Assembly: GCF_900564145.1 (NCBI RefSeq)
Contig: NZ_UOOB01000001.1
Span: 1,488,753-1,552,752 of the forward strand
Source: Comamonas sp. lk
Lineage (GTDB): Bacteria > Pseudomonadota > Gammaproteobacteria > Burkholderiales > Burkholderiaceae_C
DNA length: 64,000 nt
Reading direction: 5' to 3'
How positions within the stretch are numbered: the stretch's first letter is position 1; every line of letters begins with the position of its first letter. A program made the position numbers and the translations under genes. This document shows positions 26,103 through 34,981 of the stretch, one piece after another. The notes beneath the pieces were generated by a model. That model was given only the letters and a program-made list of their open reading frames with translations. It made no database searches and was not told where the DNA came from.

Positions 26103-27032
26103 ATGCCGAATCTGCGAGCCATAGAAACCTTTGTCAAAGCGCTGGAGGGCGGCTCCATCGCCTCGGCCGCGCGCCAGCTGGGCATCTCGCCGGCCGCGGC
26201 CAGCCAGAATATTGCGCGGCTGGAGCGTGAGCTGGGCACGCGGCTGATCACGCGCACCACGCGCTCCATGGCCTTGACCGAGGCCGGTGAGCGCTATCTG
26301 GCGCGTGTGGGCCCCGTGCTCGACGCGCTGGAAAAAGCCCAGTCCGACCTGTCGCTGATCCACGGTCAGCTGCAAGGCAAGCTGCGCATTGCCTGCATGT
26401 CGGCTTTCGGCCGGCATGTGCTGGCGCCGCTGTTGCCGGCTTTTACCGCCCGGCACCCGCAGCTGGAGATCGAGTTGTTGATTGCCGACCGCTATGTGGA
26501 TGTGCTCAAGGAAGATGTGGACATCAGCCTGTGCTACCGCGATGTGCTGGAGCCCGGCATGTCCGTGCGGCAATTGGCATCCGTGCCGCGTTTTCTGTGC
26601 GCTTCGCCGCAGTATCTGCAGCAGCATGGCAGCCCGCAGACGGCGCAGGAGCTGCTGGAGCATGCCTGTCTGCTCTATAGACGCGAGCGCGATGGCCGCC
26701 TGATGCGCTGGCCTTTTACACGCGACGGCCAGCGCAGCGATCCGCAGCAGCGCATTGCCACCATTGGCAACGATATCGATGCGCTGGTGGAGTTTGCGGC
26801 GGCCGGCGGCGGCATTGTCTGGGCCGGCAGCTTTATCGTGCATGACTATGTGCGCCAGGGCCGGCTGCTGCCGTTGACCTTGAAGCCGGGGCGCAAGGGG
26901 CAGCTGCAGTTCGAGAATGCGCCGCTGGATTTTTTTGCCTGCTTCAAAGACCGGCAATATGTGCCGGCCAAGGTGCGTGCCCTGGTGGACTATCTGTTGG
27001 AGGAGCTGCAGCAGCAGGCAAAGCTGAGCTGA
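26103..27032 (+). CDS. LysR family transcriptional regulator
   Basis: This 309-residue regulator has an N-terminal helix-turn-helix (MPNLRAIETFVKALEGGSIASAARQLGISPAAASQNIARLERELGTRLITRTTRSMALTEAG shape, residues 1-62) and a periplasmic-binding-protein-like effector domain from about residue 88 (GKLRIACMSAFGRHVLAPLLPAF). It resembles the CrgA/DsdC-like subgroup common in Comamonadaceae. ATG 26103 is chosen; a TTG three codons upstream is also open. Its divergent neighbour is the DUF2798 gene, a possible target by the usual LysR arrangement. The effector is unknown. Confidence 0.9.
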   Translation: MPNLRAIETFVKALEGGSIASAARQLGISPAAASQNIARLERELGTRLITRTTRSMALTEAGERYLARVGPVLDALEKAQSDLSLIHGQLQGKLRIACMSAFGRHVLAPLLPAFTARHPQLEIELLIADRYVDVLKEDVDISLCYRDVLEPGMSVRQLASVPRFLCASPQYLQQHGSPQTAQELLEHACLLYRRERDGRLMRWPFTRDGQRSDPQQRIATIGNDIDALVEFAAAGGGIVWAGSFIVHDYVRQGRLLPLTLKPGRKGQLQFENAPLDFFACFKDRQYVPAKVRALVDYLLEELQQQAKLS

Positions 27033-27049
27033 GCCACCCGTCCTCTTCG

Positions 27050-27168
27050 CATTCGGCGGGCCTCAAGTCAGAGCAGCCGAGCAGGAGCCGCCTCACGGCG
27101 AAGGCTGCGTCCCCCTCCCGCGCTGCGAGAGAGGGGGAAGGCGCAAAGCGCCTCAGGGGGAGTCTTGA
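27050..27168 (-). repeat. Structured post-stop repeat element, copy 1
   Basis: Starting directly behind the ppsR stop codon, the minus strand shows a GC-rich element of about 115 bases with two hairpins: GGCGC/GCGCC (27140-27144 with 27148-27152) and CCCCCTC/GAGGGGG (27111-27117 with 27131-27137). A second copy with the same order and orientation sits directly behind the ppiB stop codon (44215-44330). It also fills the spacer to the convergent LysR gene, so it may serve as a terminator. Confidence 0.75.
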
Positions 27169-27990
27169 TCAATGCCCCAGATGCTGAGGCAGCACTTCCT
27201 GCAAGATAGTGGTGGCGATCTCCTCGATCGACTTGGTGGTGCTGGACAACCACTCGATGCCGCTTCTGCGCATCATGGCTTCAGCCTCGGCCACCTCGTA
27301 GCGGCAGTTTTGCAGGCTGGCGTACTTGGAGTCGGGGCGGCGCTCGTTGCGAATGCTCGACAGGCGCTCGGGCTGAATGGTCAGGCCGAACAGCTTCTTG
27401 CGAAACGGCTCCAGAGCGGGCGGCAGCTGCTTGCGCTCGAAGTCTTCGGGGATCAGCGGGTAGTTGGCCACTTTCAGGCCGAACTGCATGGCCAGGTACA
27501 GGCTGGTAGGCGTCTTGCCCGAGCGGCTCACGCCCACCAGGATCACATCGGCTCCGGTCAGGTCGGTATGAGTCTGGCCGTCGTCATGGGCCAGCGTGTA
27601 GTTGATGGCCTCCATGCGCTCCAGATATTCCTTGCTCTCGCTGATGTCGGCAAAGCGGCCCACACGGTGCAGCGACTTCTGGCCCAGCTCGATCTCCAGC
27701 GGGCGTACAAAGGTGCCGAACATGTCGAACACCTTGCCCTTGCAGGTGGCTTCGATCAAATCAAGGTGCTCCTGGTTGACCAGGGTGGTGAAGACCACGG
27801 GCTTGTTGCTTTCCAGGGAAGCCACATGGTTGATCTGGCGAATTGCCTGATGGACCTTGTCCGGAGAGTCCACAAAGGGGATGCGCACGATGCGGGGCTT
27901 GGTGTCGAACTGGGCCATGATGGCCGTGCCAAAGGTTTCGGCGGTGATGCCGGTGCCGTCGGAGATGACAAAAATCGTATGGGTATGCAT
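27169..27990 (-). CDS. ppsR: PEP synthase regulatory protein (bifunctional kinase/pyrophosphorylase)
   Basis: This 273-residue protein (DUF299 family) switches phosphoenolpyruvate synthase off and on by ADP-dependent phosphorylation of a threonine and phosphate-dependent removal. The start [21 protein letters not shown] and the P-loop-like [15 protein letters not shown] (about residues 154-168) are family hallmarks. It is divergent from ppsA, 252 bases away, the usual pairing in proteobacteria. A structured repeat follows its stop codon. Confidence 0.95.
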   Translation of the reverse strand: MHTHTIFVISDGTGITAETFGTAIMAQFDTKPRIVRIPFVDSPDKVHQAIRQINHVASLESNKPVVFTTLVNQEHLDLIEATCKGKVFDMFGTFVRPLEIELGQKSLHRVGRFADISESKEYLERMEAINYTLAHDDGQTHTDLTGADVILVGVSRSGKTPTSLYLAMQFGLKVANYPLIPEDFERKQLPPALEPFRKKLFGLTIQPERLSSIRNERRPDSKYASLQNCRYEVAEAEAMMRRSGIEWLSSTTKSIEEIATTILQEVLPQHLGH

Positions 27991-28242
27991 GGTGCGCGCA
28001 GTGATTAGGTGAGGGCTAGGTAAGCAATGCCATGCCCGGAACTCTGAAACAGGATTGTGCCGCCCGGGGCTGCTTGGCTCGGCCTACAATGGCGCCCATT
28101 ATTCCCAATTTCAACCCATGCTCGTTGACGGTCAACATCCAGAACAGCAAAGCACTGCCTTGATGCAGCGTGGGTTCGCGTCGCCTGGCCATTCAGCCCA
28201 GGCCTCGCAAGCGTGCCGGTTTTTAACCTTTGGAGTTTCCCC

Positions 28243-30633
28243 ATGTCTCAACTGTTCGAAGCGACCGCATTAGTCGTTCCGTTTGAAAAACTGAGAATGA
28301 CTGACGTTGAGTCGGTCGGCGGCAAGAACGCCTCGCTCGGCGAAATGATCTCGCAACTGCCCCAGGGCGTGCGCGTGCCTACCGGCTTTGCCACCACGGC
28401 CCACGCTTTCCGCGAGTTCCTGGCCTTTGAAGGCCTGGCAGGCAAGATTTCCGCCAAGCTGGCAGCTCTGGATGTGGACGATGTCCGTGCCCTGGCCGCT
28501 GTGGGCGCCGAAATCCGCGCCATGGTGGAAAGCCAGCCTTTCCCCGCCGATCTGGAAGCCGCGATCCGCGCTGACTTCATCACGCTGCAAGCCGGCAATG
28601 AAGCCGCTTCGTTTGCCGTGCGCTCTTCCGCCACTGCAGAAGATTTGCCTGACGCCTCGTTTGCCGGCCAGCAGGAAACCTTCCTGAACGTGGTGGGCAT
28701 CGAAGACGTGCTGCACAAGATGAAGGAAGTGTTCGCGTCGCTGTACAACGACCGCGCCATTTCTTACCGCGTACACAAGGGCTTCGAGCACGATGTGGTG
28801 GCCCTGTCCGCCGGCGTGCAGCGCATGGTGCGCTCCGATCTGGGCGCAGCCGGTGTGATGTTCACCATCGATACCGAATCGGGCTTTGAAGAAGTGGTGT
28901 TCATCACTTCCAGCTATGGCCTGGGCGAGACCGTGGTGCAGGGCGCCGTGAACCCCGACGAGTTCTATGTGCACAAGCCCATGCTCAAGGCCGGCAACAA
29001 GGCGCTGATCCGCCGCAATCTGGGCTCCAAGCTGATCCAGATGGAATTTGCCACTGCCGAAGAAAAAGCGGCGACTGGCAAGCTGGTCAAGACCACCGAC
29101 GTGGCTCCCGAGCTGCGCAACCGCTATTCGCTGACCGATGCCGACGTGGAGCAACTGGCCCGCTACGCCCTGGTGATCGAAGAGCATTACGGCCGCCCCA
29201 TGGATATCGAATGGGGTAAGGACGGCACCGACGGCCACCTCTACATTCTGCAAGCGCGCCCAGAGACGGTGAAGAGCCAGTCCAAGGGCCAGGCCGAGCT
29301 GCGCTACAAGTTGAAGGGCACGGGCAATGTGCTGGCCGAAGGCCGCGCCATTGGCCAGAAGATCGGTACCGGCCCTGTGCGCCTGGTGTCCGATATTTCG
29401 CAGATGGACCAGGTCCAAGCCGGCGATGTGCTGGTGACCGATATGACCGATCCCAACTGGGAGCCGGTCATGAAGAAAGCTTCGGCCATCGTGACCAACC
29501 GCGGCGGCCGCACCTGCCACGCCGCCATCATTGCGCGCGAGCTGGGTATTCCTGCCGTGGTGGGCTGTGGCAATGCCACCGAGCTGCTCAAGGCTGAAAC
29601 TCTGGTGACCGTGTCCTGCGCGGAAGGCGATACCGGCAAGATCTATGACGGTCTGATCGAGACCGAAGTGACCGAGGTCAAGCGCGGCGAAATGCCTGCC
29701 ATCAAGACCAAGATCATGATGAACGTGGGCAACCCCCAGCTGGCATTCGATTTTGCCCAGCTGCCCAACGAAGGCGTGGGTCTGGCCCGTCTGGAATTCA
29801 TCATCAACAACAACATCGGCGTGCACCCCAAGGCCATCCTGGACTACCCCGCCGTGGCTCCCGATCTGAAGAAGGCCGTGGAATCCGTGGCCCGCGGTCA
29901 TGCTTCGCCCCGTGCCTTCTACGTGGACAAGGTTGCTGAAGGCGTGGCCACCATTGCCGCCGCTTTCTGGCCCAAGCCCGTGATCGTGCGCATGTCGGAC
30001 TTCAAGTCCAACGAATATCGCAAGCTCATCGGCGGCAGCCGCTACGAGCCCGAGGAAGAGAACCCCATGTTGGGCTTCCGTGGTGCGGCGCGCTACATCT
30101 CCGCCGAGTTCGGCGAAGCCTTCAAGATGGAATGCGAAGCCCTGCACCGCGTGCGTGAGGACATGGGGCTGACCAACGTCAAGATCATGATTCCTTTCGT
30201 GCGTACCCTGGGTCAGGCCAAGCGCGTGACCGAGCTGCTGGCCGAAAACGGCTTGAAGCGCGGCGAGAACGGCCTGCAATTCATCATGATGTGCGAAGTG
30301 CCCTCCAACGCCATCCTGGCTGACGAGTTCCTGGAGTACTTCGACGGCTTCTCCATTGGCTCCAACGATCTGACCCAGCTGACTCTGGGCCTGGATCGCG
30401 ACTCCGGTCTGGAATTGCTGGCTGCTGACTTTGACGAGCGCGATCCTGCGGTCAAGAAGATGCTCGAGCGCGCCATCAAGGCCTGCCTGGCTCAGAACAA
30501 GTATGTGGGCATCTGCGGCCAAGGCCCTTCGGACCACCCCGACTTCGCCAAGTGGCTGGCCGATGAAGGTATTTCCTCCATCTCGCTGAACCCCGACAGC
30601 GTGGTTTCCACCTGGCAGAAACTGGCTGAGTAA
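28243..30633 (+). CDS. ppsA: Phosphoenolpyruvate synthase
   Basis: This 796-residue enzyme converts pyruvate, ATP and water to phosphoenolpyruvate, AMP and phosphate, for growth on pyruvate, lactate and other organic acids. The N-terminal ATP-binding domain begins [17 protein letters not shown] ([17 protein letters not shown], residues about 24-40); the swivelling domain carries catalytic His426 in [14 protein letters not shown], with the regulatory threonine two residues before; the C-terminal PEP/pyruvate barrel ends with the catalytic-cysteine region [16 protein letters not shown] precedes the ATG. A TACAAT box at 28085-28090 is a possible -10. The symporter pair starts 14 bases downstream, so co-transcription is likely. 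Confidence 0.97.
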   Translation: MSQLFEATALVVPFEKLRMTDVESVGGKNASLGEMISQLPQGVRVPTGFATTAHAFREFLAFEGLAGKISAKLAALDVDDVRALAAVGAEIRAMVESQPFPADLEAAIRADFITLQAGNEAASFAVRSSATAEDLPDASFAGQQETFLNVVGIEDVLHKMKEVFASLYNDRAISYRVHKGFEHDVVALSAGVQRMVRSDLGAAGVMFTIDTESGFEEVVFITSSYGLGETVVQGAVNPDEFYVHKPMLKAGNKALIRRNLGSKLIQMEFATAEEKAATGKLVKTTDVAPELRNRYSLTDADVEQLARYALVIEEHYGRPMDIEWGKDGTDGHLYILQARPETVKSQSKGQAELRYKLKGTGNVLAEGRAIGQKIGTGPVRLVSDISQMDQVQAGDVLVTDMTDPNWEPVMKKASAIVTNRGGRTCHAAIIARELGIPAVVGCGNATELLKAETLVTVSCAEGDTGKIYDGLIETEVTEVKRGEMPAIKTKIMMNVGNPQLAFDFAQLPNEGVGLARLEFIINNNIGVHPKAILDYPAVAPDLKKAVESVARGHASPRAFYVDKVAEGVATIAAAFWPKPVIVRMSDFKSNEYRKLIGGSRYEPEEENPMLGFRGAARYISAEFGEAFKMECEALHRVREDMGLTNVKIMIPFVRTLGQAKRVTELLAENGLKRGENGLQFIMMCEVPSNAILADEFLEYFDGFSIGSNDLTQLTLGLDRDSGLELLAADFDERDPAVKKMLERAIKACLAQNKYVGICGQGPSDHPDFAKWLADEGISSISLNPDSVVSTWQKLAE

Positions 30634-30647
30634 GCCGGCCCATCGTC

Positions 30648-31025
30648 ATGCAGACGCAGCGAGCGCCTGAAGGTCCGCATGACGACTTGGCCAGGGATGC
30701 GTCACTGGACGCGTCCCTGGATGCCTATGGCAACCCGGTAGAAGCATCGCTTCCGCCGCGGTTGCACGATACACACCACCTGAGATTGAAAGCCTTGCTG
30801 CTGACGATCTGGGTGGTGTTTTCTTTTGGCATCATCTATTTCGCCCGTGACCTGCAGGCCATGGTGCCGGGCAAGCCCACAGCCTACTGGATGGCGGCCC
30901 AAGGGGCGATCCTGATGTTTCTGGTCATCATCGTGGCTTACTGTGTGGCTATGGATCACCTCGAACGCCAGGCTGCGCGGGGCAAAGCCGCCATGCCCGC
31001 TGACTCTTCCTCGCCCCATGCCTGA
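30648..31025 (+). CDS. DUF4212 small subunit of a sodium/substrate symporter
   Basis: This 125-residue protein has a polar N-terminal tail of about 45 residues, then two membrane helices (LLLTIWVVFSFGIIYFARDLQ and AQGAILMFLVIIVAYCVAMDHLER), the DUF4212 pattern. The family is encoded immediately before VC_2705-type sodium symporters, as here with an 8-base overlap, and is thought to be an accessory subunit. It follows ppsA by 14 bases. Confidence 0.88.
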   Translation: MQTQRAPEGPHDDLARDASLDASLDAYGNPVEASLPPRLHDTHHLRLKALLLTIWVVFSFGIIYFARDLQAMVPGKPTAYWMAAQGAILMFLVIIVAYCVAMDHLERQAARGKAAMPADSSSPHA

Positions 31026-33132
31026 GCGGGCTGTTCTGAGTCGCGCCTATCACTGGCGCCTGCACCGCATTCTGTTTTTGTATGTGCTCGGCGTTCTGGG
31101 CTTTTTGTGGGCCATGTTCTGGGCGGAAGACCAGGGTCTGTCGCGCCACTGGATAGGGCCCATCTTTCTGTTTTGCACCGTCATGGTGTATGCCGCCATT
31201 GGCGTGTACTCACGTACCAGCAATGCCGAAGAGTATTTCGTAGCCGGGCGACGCATACCCCCGTTCTACAACGGCATGGCCGCAGCGGCCGACTGGATGA
31301 GTGCGGCCTCCTTCATCAGCCTCTCGGGCGCCTTGTATCTGCAGGGATTTGCCGGCACTGCGGGTCATGCCGGCGGGCTGGCCTATGTGCTGGGCTGGAC
31401 GGGTGGCTTTTGCCTGGTGGCCATGCTGATCGCCCCTTATCTGCGGGCCATGAATCTCTATACCGTGCCCGATTATTTTCAGGTGCGATTTGGCGGGCGC
31501 TGGCCGCGCGTCATTGCGGCGCTGGCCGCCATGACATGCTCGTTTACCTATGTGGTGGCTCAGATCTACGGCGTGGGCCTGATTGCTTCGCGGCTGACCG
31601 GCGTGCAGTTCGAGATCGGCATCATGCTGGGTCTGGGCGGCGTGCTGCTGTGTTCATTTCTGGGCGGAATGCGCGCCATCACCTGGACCCAGGTGGCCCA
31701 GTATGTGGTCATGCTGCTGGCGTTTCTGATTCCGGTCTCGTGGCTGGCCTACAAGCAGCTGGGCACGCCGTTGGCGACGGCAGCCTATACCCAGCAGTTG
31801 GGTAAGATTGCCCAGCTGGAGCAGCAACTGCTGCATTCGCCGGCAGAGCAATCGGTGGTGGATGCCTACCGCTTGAGGGCGCAGGTGCTGGAATCCAAGC
31901 TGCGCGACGTGCCCACGGTGCTGGCCACCGAGCGTCAGGCCTTGACCGAGCATATCCGCGAGCTGCGCACCAGCAGCGGCAATGTGGGCGCCATCATGGC
32001 GGCCAGCCGCGATTTGGCCGCCATGCCCAAGGATGAGGCTGCAGCCCGCGAGCGCTGGACGCGGGAGCTGAACGAGACCTATGAGCGCGCCAGACCGCTG
32101 GGCGGCATTCCCCTGCACAGCCTGCCGTTCACCGGCGATCCGCAGGGCACGCCTGAGCAGCAGGCCGAGTACGAGGATAGCCGGCGCAATTTTCTTGCCC
32201 TGATGTTCTGCCTGATGGTGGGCACGGCCGGCCTGCCGCATTTGCTCACGCGCTACTACACCGTGCCCACGGTCTCGGCGGCGCGGGCATCGGTGGCCTG
32301 GTCGCTGTTTTTTATCGGCATCCTTTATCTGAGCGCACCGGCTTTGGCCGTGATGGTCAAGTTTGAAGTCATGAACAATCTGGTGGGCACGCACTTCGAT
32401 GCCTTGCCCAACTGGATTGCGCAGTGGTCGCGCGTCGATGGTTCGCTTTTGTCGGTGGAAGACATCAACGGCGACGGCGTTCTGCAGTTTGGCGAAATCC
32501 GCATGGGGGCCGACCTGATCATGCTGGCCACGCCCGAGCTGGGTGGCATGCCTTATGTGGTTTCTGGCCTAGTGGCTGCCGGTGGCCTGGCGGCAGCCCT
32601 GTCCACTGCCGACGGTCTGCTGCTGACCATCAGCAATGCGCTGGTGCGTGATCTGTATTTTCAGGAGCGCCAGTTCAGCCGCGTCAACGAGCATGTGCGC
32701 CTGCGGCGCTTTTCACCGGAGCGGCGCGTCATTCTCTCCAAGTTTGCGCTGCTGCTGGTGGCCCTGTCTGCAGCCTTTGTGGCGGCGCGGCGCTCGTCCG
32801 ATATCTTGCCCATGGTCTCGGCTTCGTTCTCCCTGGCTGCCTCGGCCTTTGTGCCTGCCATGGTGCTGGGTATTTTCTGGCGCGGCACCACCCGTCGTGG
32901 AGCGGTTGCGGGCATGCTGCTGGGGCTGGCTGTCACCTTGTACTACATGCTGTCCCATGTGACTGCTCTGCAGACCATGCTGCCCGAGGCCTTGCGCAGC
33001 CCCGGTCTGTGGTGGGGCATACAGCCGATTTCGGCCGGTGTCTTTGGTGTGCCCACCGGCTTTGTCGTGACCTGGGTGGTCAGCTGGCTGGAGCAGCGTC
33101 GTGTTTCAGGAAATCAAGCCATCCGCTCTTAA
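31018..33132 (+). CDS. Sodium:solute symporter, VC_2705-type (ActP-like)
   Basis: This 704-residue inner-membrane protein belongs to the SSS family (relatives transport acetate, pyruvate or similar acids with sodium). Thirteen or so helices are expected; NAEEYFVAGRRIPPFYNGMAAAADWMSAASFISLSGALYLQG lies near residues 68-110. Compared with ActP, there is a long hydrophilic, coiled-coil-like insert (about residues 255-365) and an extracytoplasmic segment with an EF-hand-like loop at 482-493 (DINGDGVLQFGE). ATG at 31018 overlaps the end of the DUF4212 gene. Being downstream of ppsA, uptake of a gluconeogenic acid is a reasonable inference. Confidence 0.9.
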   Translation: MPERAVLSRAYHWRLHRILFLYVLGVLGFLWAMFWAEDQGLSRHWIGPIFLFCTVMVYAAIGVYSRTSNAEEYFVAGRRIPPFYNGMAAAADWMSAASFISLSGALYLQGFAGTAGHAGGLAYVLGWTGGFCLVAMLIAPYLRAMNLYTVPDYFQVRFGGRWPRVIAALAAMTCSFTYVVAQIYGVGLIASRLTGVQFEIGIMLGLGGVLLCSFLGGMRAITWTQVAQYVVMLLAFLIPVSWLAYKQLGTPLATAAYTQQLGKIAQLEQQLLHSPAEQSVVDAYRLRAQVLESKLRDVPTVLATERQALTEHIRELRTSSGNVGAIMAASRDLAAMPKDEAAARERWTRELNETYERARPLGGIPLHSLPFTGDPQGTPEQQAEYEDSRRNFLALMFCLMVGTAGLPHLLTRYYTVPTVSAARASVAWSLFFIGILYLSAPALAVMVKFEVMNNLVGTHFDALPNWIAQWSRVDGSLLSVEDINGDGVLQFGEIRMGADLIMLATPELGGMPYVVSGLVAAGGLAAALSTADGLLLTISNALVRDLYFQERQFSRVNEHVRLRRFSPERRVILSKFALLLVALSAAFVAARRSSDILPMVSASFSLAASAFVPAMVLGIFWRGTTRRGAVAGMLLGLAVTLYYMLSHVTALQTMLPEALRSPGLWWGIQPISAGVFGVPTGFVVTWVVSWLEQRRVSGNQAIRS

Positions 33133-33320
33133 AAATGAAGCATGTAGCGCTTGATGGATAAGGGAGGGCTTGGTTTTGATGCCGAAACTATTTGACCAAA
33201 CCTAAACCGCAAGCTATTGCAGGCGCTCGGCAGATGCGCGGCGTCAATCGTTGAAGGTAAACCCGGTTTTCAATGCGGGGCTCTCATGCGACTCTTGGCC
33301 GTTGAAGAGAAAGAGTGATC

Positions 33321-33815
33321 ATGTACTTTGTCAAAACGGCGCAAGGCCAGCAGGCGTTCAAGGAGCGACACCAGGATTTTGCTCAGCGTCTGCGTTCGGC
33401 TTTTTTGTTGTTTGACGGCAAGCGCAGTCTGAGCCAGGTACTGGAGGCCACCGCTGCCATGGGCGTGACGCAGGCAGATGTGATGAGTCTGGTGGACAAG
33501 GGCTGGCTGCAGCTACCTGATGTCACAGCGCCCGGTCTGGCGCCGGCGGCCGTGGCGCAGCCGTCAACGTCGGCCTCGCTGGAACCTGCCCTAGCTGTCA
33601 CGGATGAAGAGCAGGCCAGGCGCCGCTATCAGCAGGCCTACCCCTTGGCTGTCAATCTGACGGGCAAGCTGGGACTCAGGGGATTTCGCTTGAATCTGGC
33701 CGTAGAGGCCGCCATGGGCTATGCGCAGCTGGTGGAGCTGGCTCCCCGCATCCGTGATGCCGCTGGCGACAAGGCCTATGCGGCGCTGCATCAGGCACTT
33801 TTTGCCCAGGAGTGA
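33321..33815 (+). CDS. Hypothetical protein, 164 residues
   Basis: I do not recognise a named family. The N-terminal 75 residues (AFKERHQDFAQRLRSAFLLFDGKRSLSQVLEATAAMGVTQADVMSLVDKGWLQ) look like a winged-helix-type fold; a Pro/Ala/Ser-rich linker follows (about 75-95); the C-terminal part is helical (EEQARRRYQQAYPLAVNLTGKLGLRGFRLNLAVEAAMGYAQLVELAPRIRD shape). No signal peptide or membrane helix. ATG 33321 is taken; a GTG two codons upstream also fits, with AGAGAAAGAG before it. A strong terminator follows at 33841. The upstream spacer (33133-33320) holds no gene that I recognise. Confidence 0.75.
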   Translation: MYFVKTAQGQQAFKERHQDFAQRLRSAFLLFDGKRSLSQVLEATAAMGVTQADVMSLVDKGWLQLPDVTAPGLAPAAVAQPSTSASLEPALAVTDEEQARRRYQQAYPLAVNLTGKLGLRGFRLNLAVEAAMGYAQLVELAPRIRDAAGDKAYAALHQALFAQE

Positions 33816-33840
33816 AGGCATGATCGGCTGACAGCCTTAA

Positions 33841-33872
33841 ACAAAAAAGCGGCTCGAAAGCCGCTTTTTTGT
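33841..33872. terminator. Bidirectional intrinsic terminator
   Basis: A perfect 14-bp stem (33841-33854 with 33859-33872) with a CGAA loop, flanked on both strands by six T. It serves the hypothetical gene on plus and the FKBP gene on minus. Confidence 0.93.
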
Positions 33873-33896
33873 CGAACGCTATGAAAGCGCGGGCGA

Positions 33897-34250
33897 TCAG
33901 AGTGCCAGCAGTTCCACATCAAACTTCAGTGTGGCGTTGGGAGGAATCACGCCGCCGGCGCCACGGGCGCCATAACCCAGCTCGGAAGGGATCAGCAGAG
34001 TGCGCTGGCCGCCGACCTTCATGCCTTGCACGCCTTCATCCCAGCCCTTGATCACCATGCCGGCGCCCAGGGGGAAGACGAAAGGATCGTTGCGGTCCTT
34101 GCTGGAGTCGAACTTGGCGCCTTGCACGCCATTGTTGTACAGCCAGCCGGTGTAGTGCACGGTCACGGATTGGCCGGCGCGGGCTTCGGCGCCTTCGCCT
34201 ACAACAGTGTCTTCGAATTGCAGGCCAGAGGCAGTGGTATTGAAAGCCAT
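33897..34250 (-). CDS. FKBP-type peptidyl-prolyl cis-trans isomerase
   Basis: This 117-residue single-domain protein lacks a signal peptide and is probably cytosolic. The FKBP core is complete: VTVHYTGWLYNNGVQGAKFDSSKDRNDPFVFPLGAGMVIKGWDEGVQGMKVGGQRTLLIPSELGYGARGAGGVIPPNATLKFDVEL-type order, with active-site Tyr, Asp, Phe, Val-Ile and Trp residues all present. It speeds proline isomerisation in folding proteins. Downstream it shares the 33841 terminator. HxlR gene lies 136 bases upstream on the same strand. Confidence 0.95.
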   Translation of the reverse strand: MAFNTTASGLQFEDTVVGEGAEARAGQSVTVHYTGWLYNNGVQGAKFDSSKDRNDPFVFPLGAGMVIKGWDEGVQGMKVGGQRTLLIPSELGYGARGAGGVIPPNATLKFDVELLAL

Positions 34251-34386
34251 GATGGTTTTCCTTTCAGCGCAAATGCAGAGAAAAATGATGGAAAAAAGGG
34301 CCGGCCAAGCATGCTTGGGGCCCTGGAAGACAAAGGTTTAAGGCAGCCCCCTGCCATGCAGGTCGTTTGCCTATTAAACCCTGAAA

Positions 34387-34692
34387 TTATTTCTTGGCGC
34401 GGGCAGCAACCCAGCGGTTGGCAAAGGCTTGTACGTCCGACAGGCGCTTGAGTAGATCCTGACCCGCGAGGGTGACGGTGTAGCCGTCGGTGCCGTGTTC
34501 CAGCAAGCCGCATTCACGCAGCTCCTTGATACGGGTGTTCAGGGTATTGGGGGTGATGCCGCCAACGCTGTCTTGCAGCAGTCGGAAGGTCTGGGGATGG
34601 CCGTCCCGCAGGGCCCACAGCACGCGCAACGCATATCGGCATTCGAGTTTCTCGAACAGCTGGTTGATGGCGGCGTTTTCCTTGGAGCTCAT
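34387..34692 (-). CDS. HxlR-type winged-helix transcriptional regulator
   Basis: This 101-residue protein is the length of a minimal HxlR regulator. LECRYALRVLWALRDGHPQTFRLLQDSVGGITPNTLNTRIKELRECGLLEH (about residues 16-66) is the winged-helix core; the cysteine usual near the N-terminus of redox-sensing HxlR members is present as Cys18. A second Cys lies before GLLEH. GGAG lies upstream of the ATG and a promoter is seen at 34769-34797. Targets are unknown. Confidence 0.88.
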   Translation of the reverse strand: MSSKENAAINQLFEKLECRYALRVLWALRDGHPQTFRLLQDSVGGITPNTLNTRIKELRECGLLEHGTDGYTVTLAGQDLLKRLSDVQAFANRWVAARAKK

Positions 34693-34768
34693 GGACGCTT
34701 CTCCTTGCGCAAATTGTGTTGTTGAGCCGTACGCACTTGTTTGCGCACAGTGCCACGTCTTTTTCGAG

Positions 34769-34797
34769 ACTATAGCGTTGAATTGATTTTGCTACAA
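34769..34797 (-). promoter_or_regulatory. Likely promoter of the HxlR gene
   Basis: On the minus strand TTGTAG (34797-34792) and TATAGT (34774-34769) are separated by exactly 17 bases. It lies about 80 bases before the HxlR start. The remaining spacer to 34981 holds no gene that I recognise. Confidence 0.6.
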
Positions 34798-34981
34798 GTT
34801 TAGTAGCTCCAAATCTACAACTGCAACGCGCTGAGGTCACAAACTTCATAAACCCCGTAGAAGTGTTGCTGGCTTGCCACGAAAGCCAGCGTTTGCTTGC
34901 GGCCCGAGAGCCGCGCCAGAGTGCTTGGAATGCTTGCTTGGATTGGGCGGCCCGAGGGTTGTGTCGGGGTGTTCTGTCGGT

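Noticed and set aside
28270..30537. A 755-codon open frame opposite ppsA, and similar long frames opposite ahpF (16917-18512) and the haem receptor (18893-21073)
   Set aside because: All are antisense shadows of well supported genes in GC-rich DNA, with low-complexity composition and no ribosome sites.
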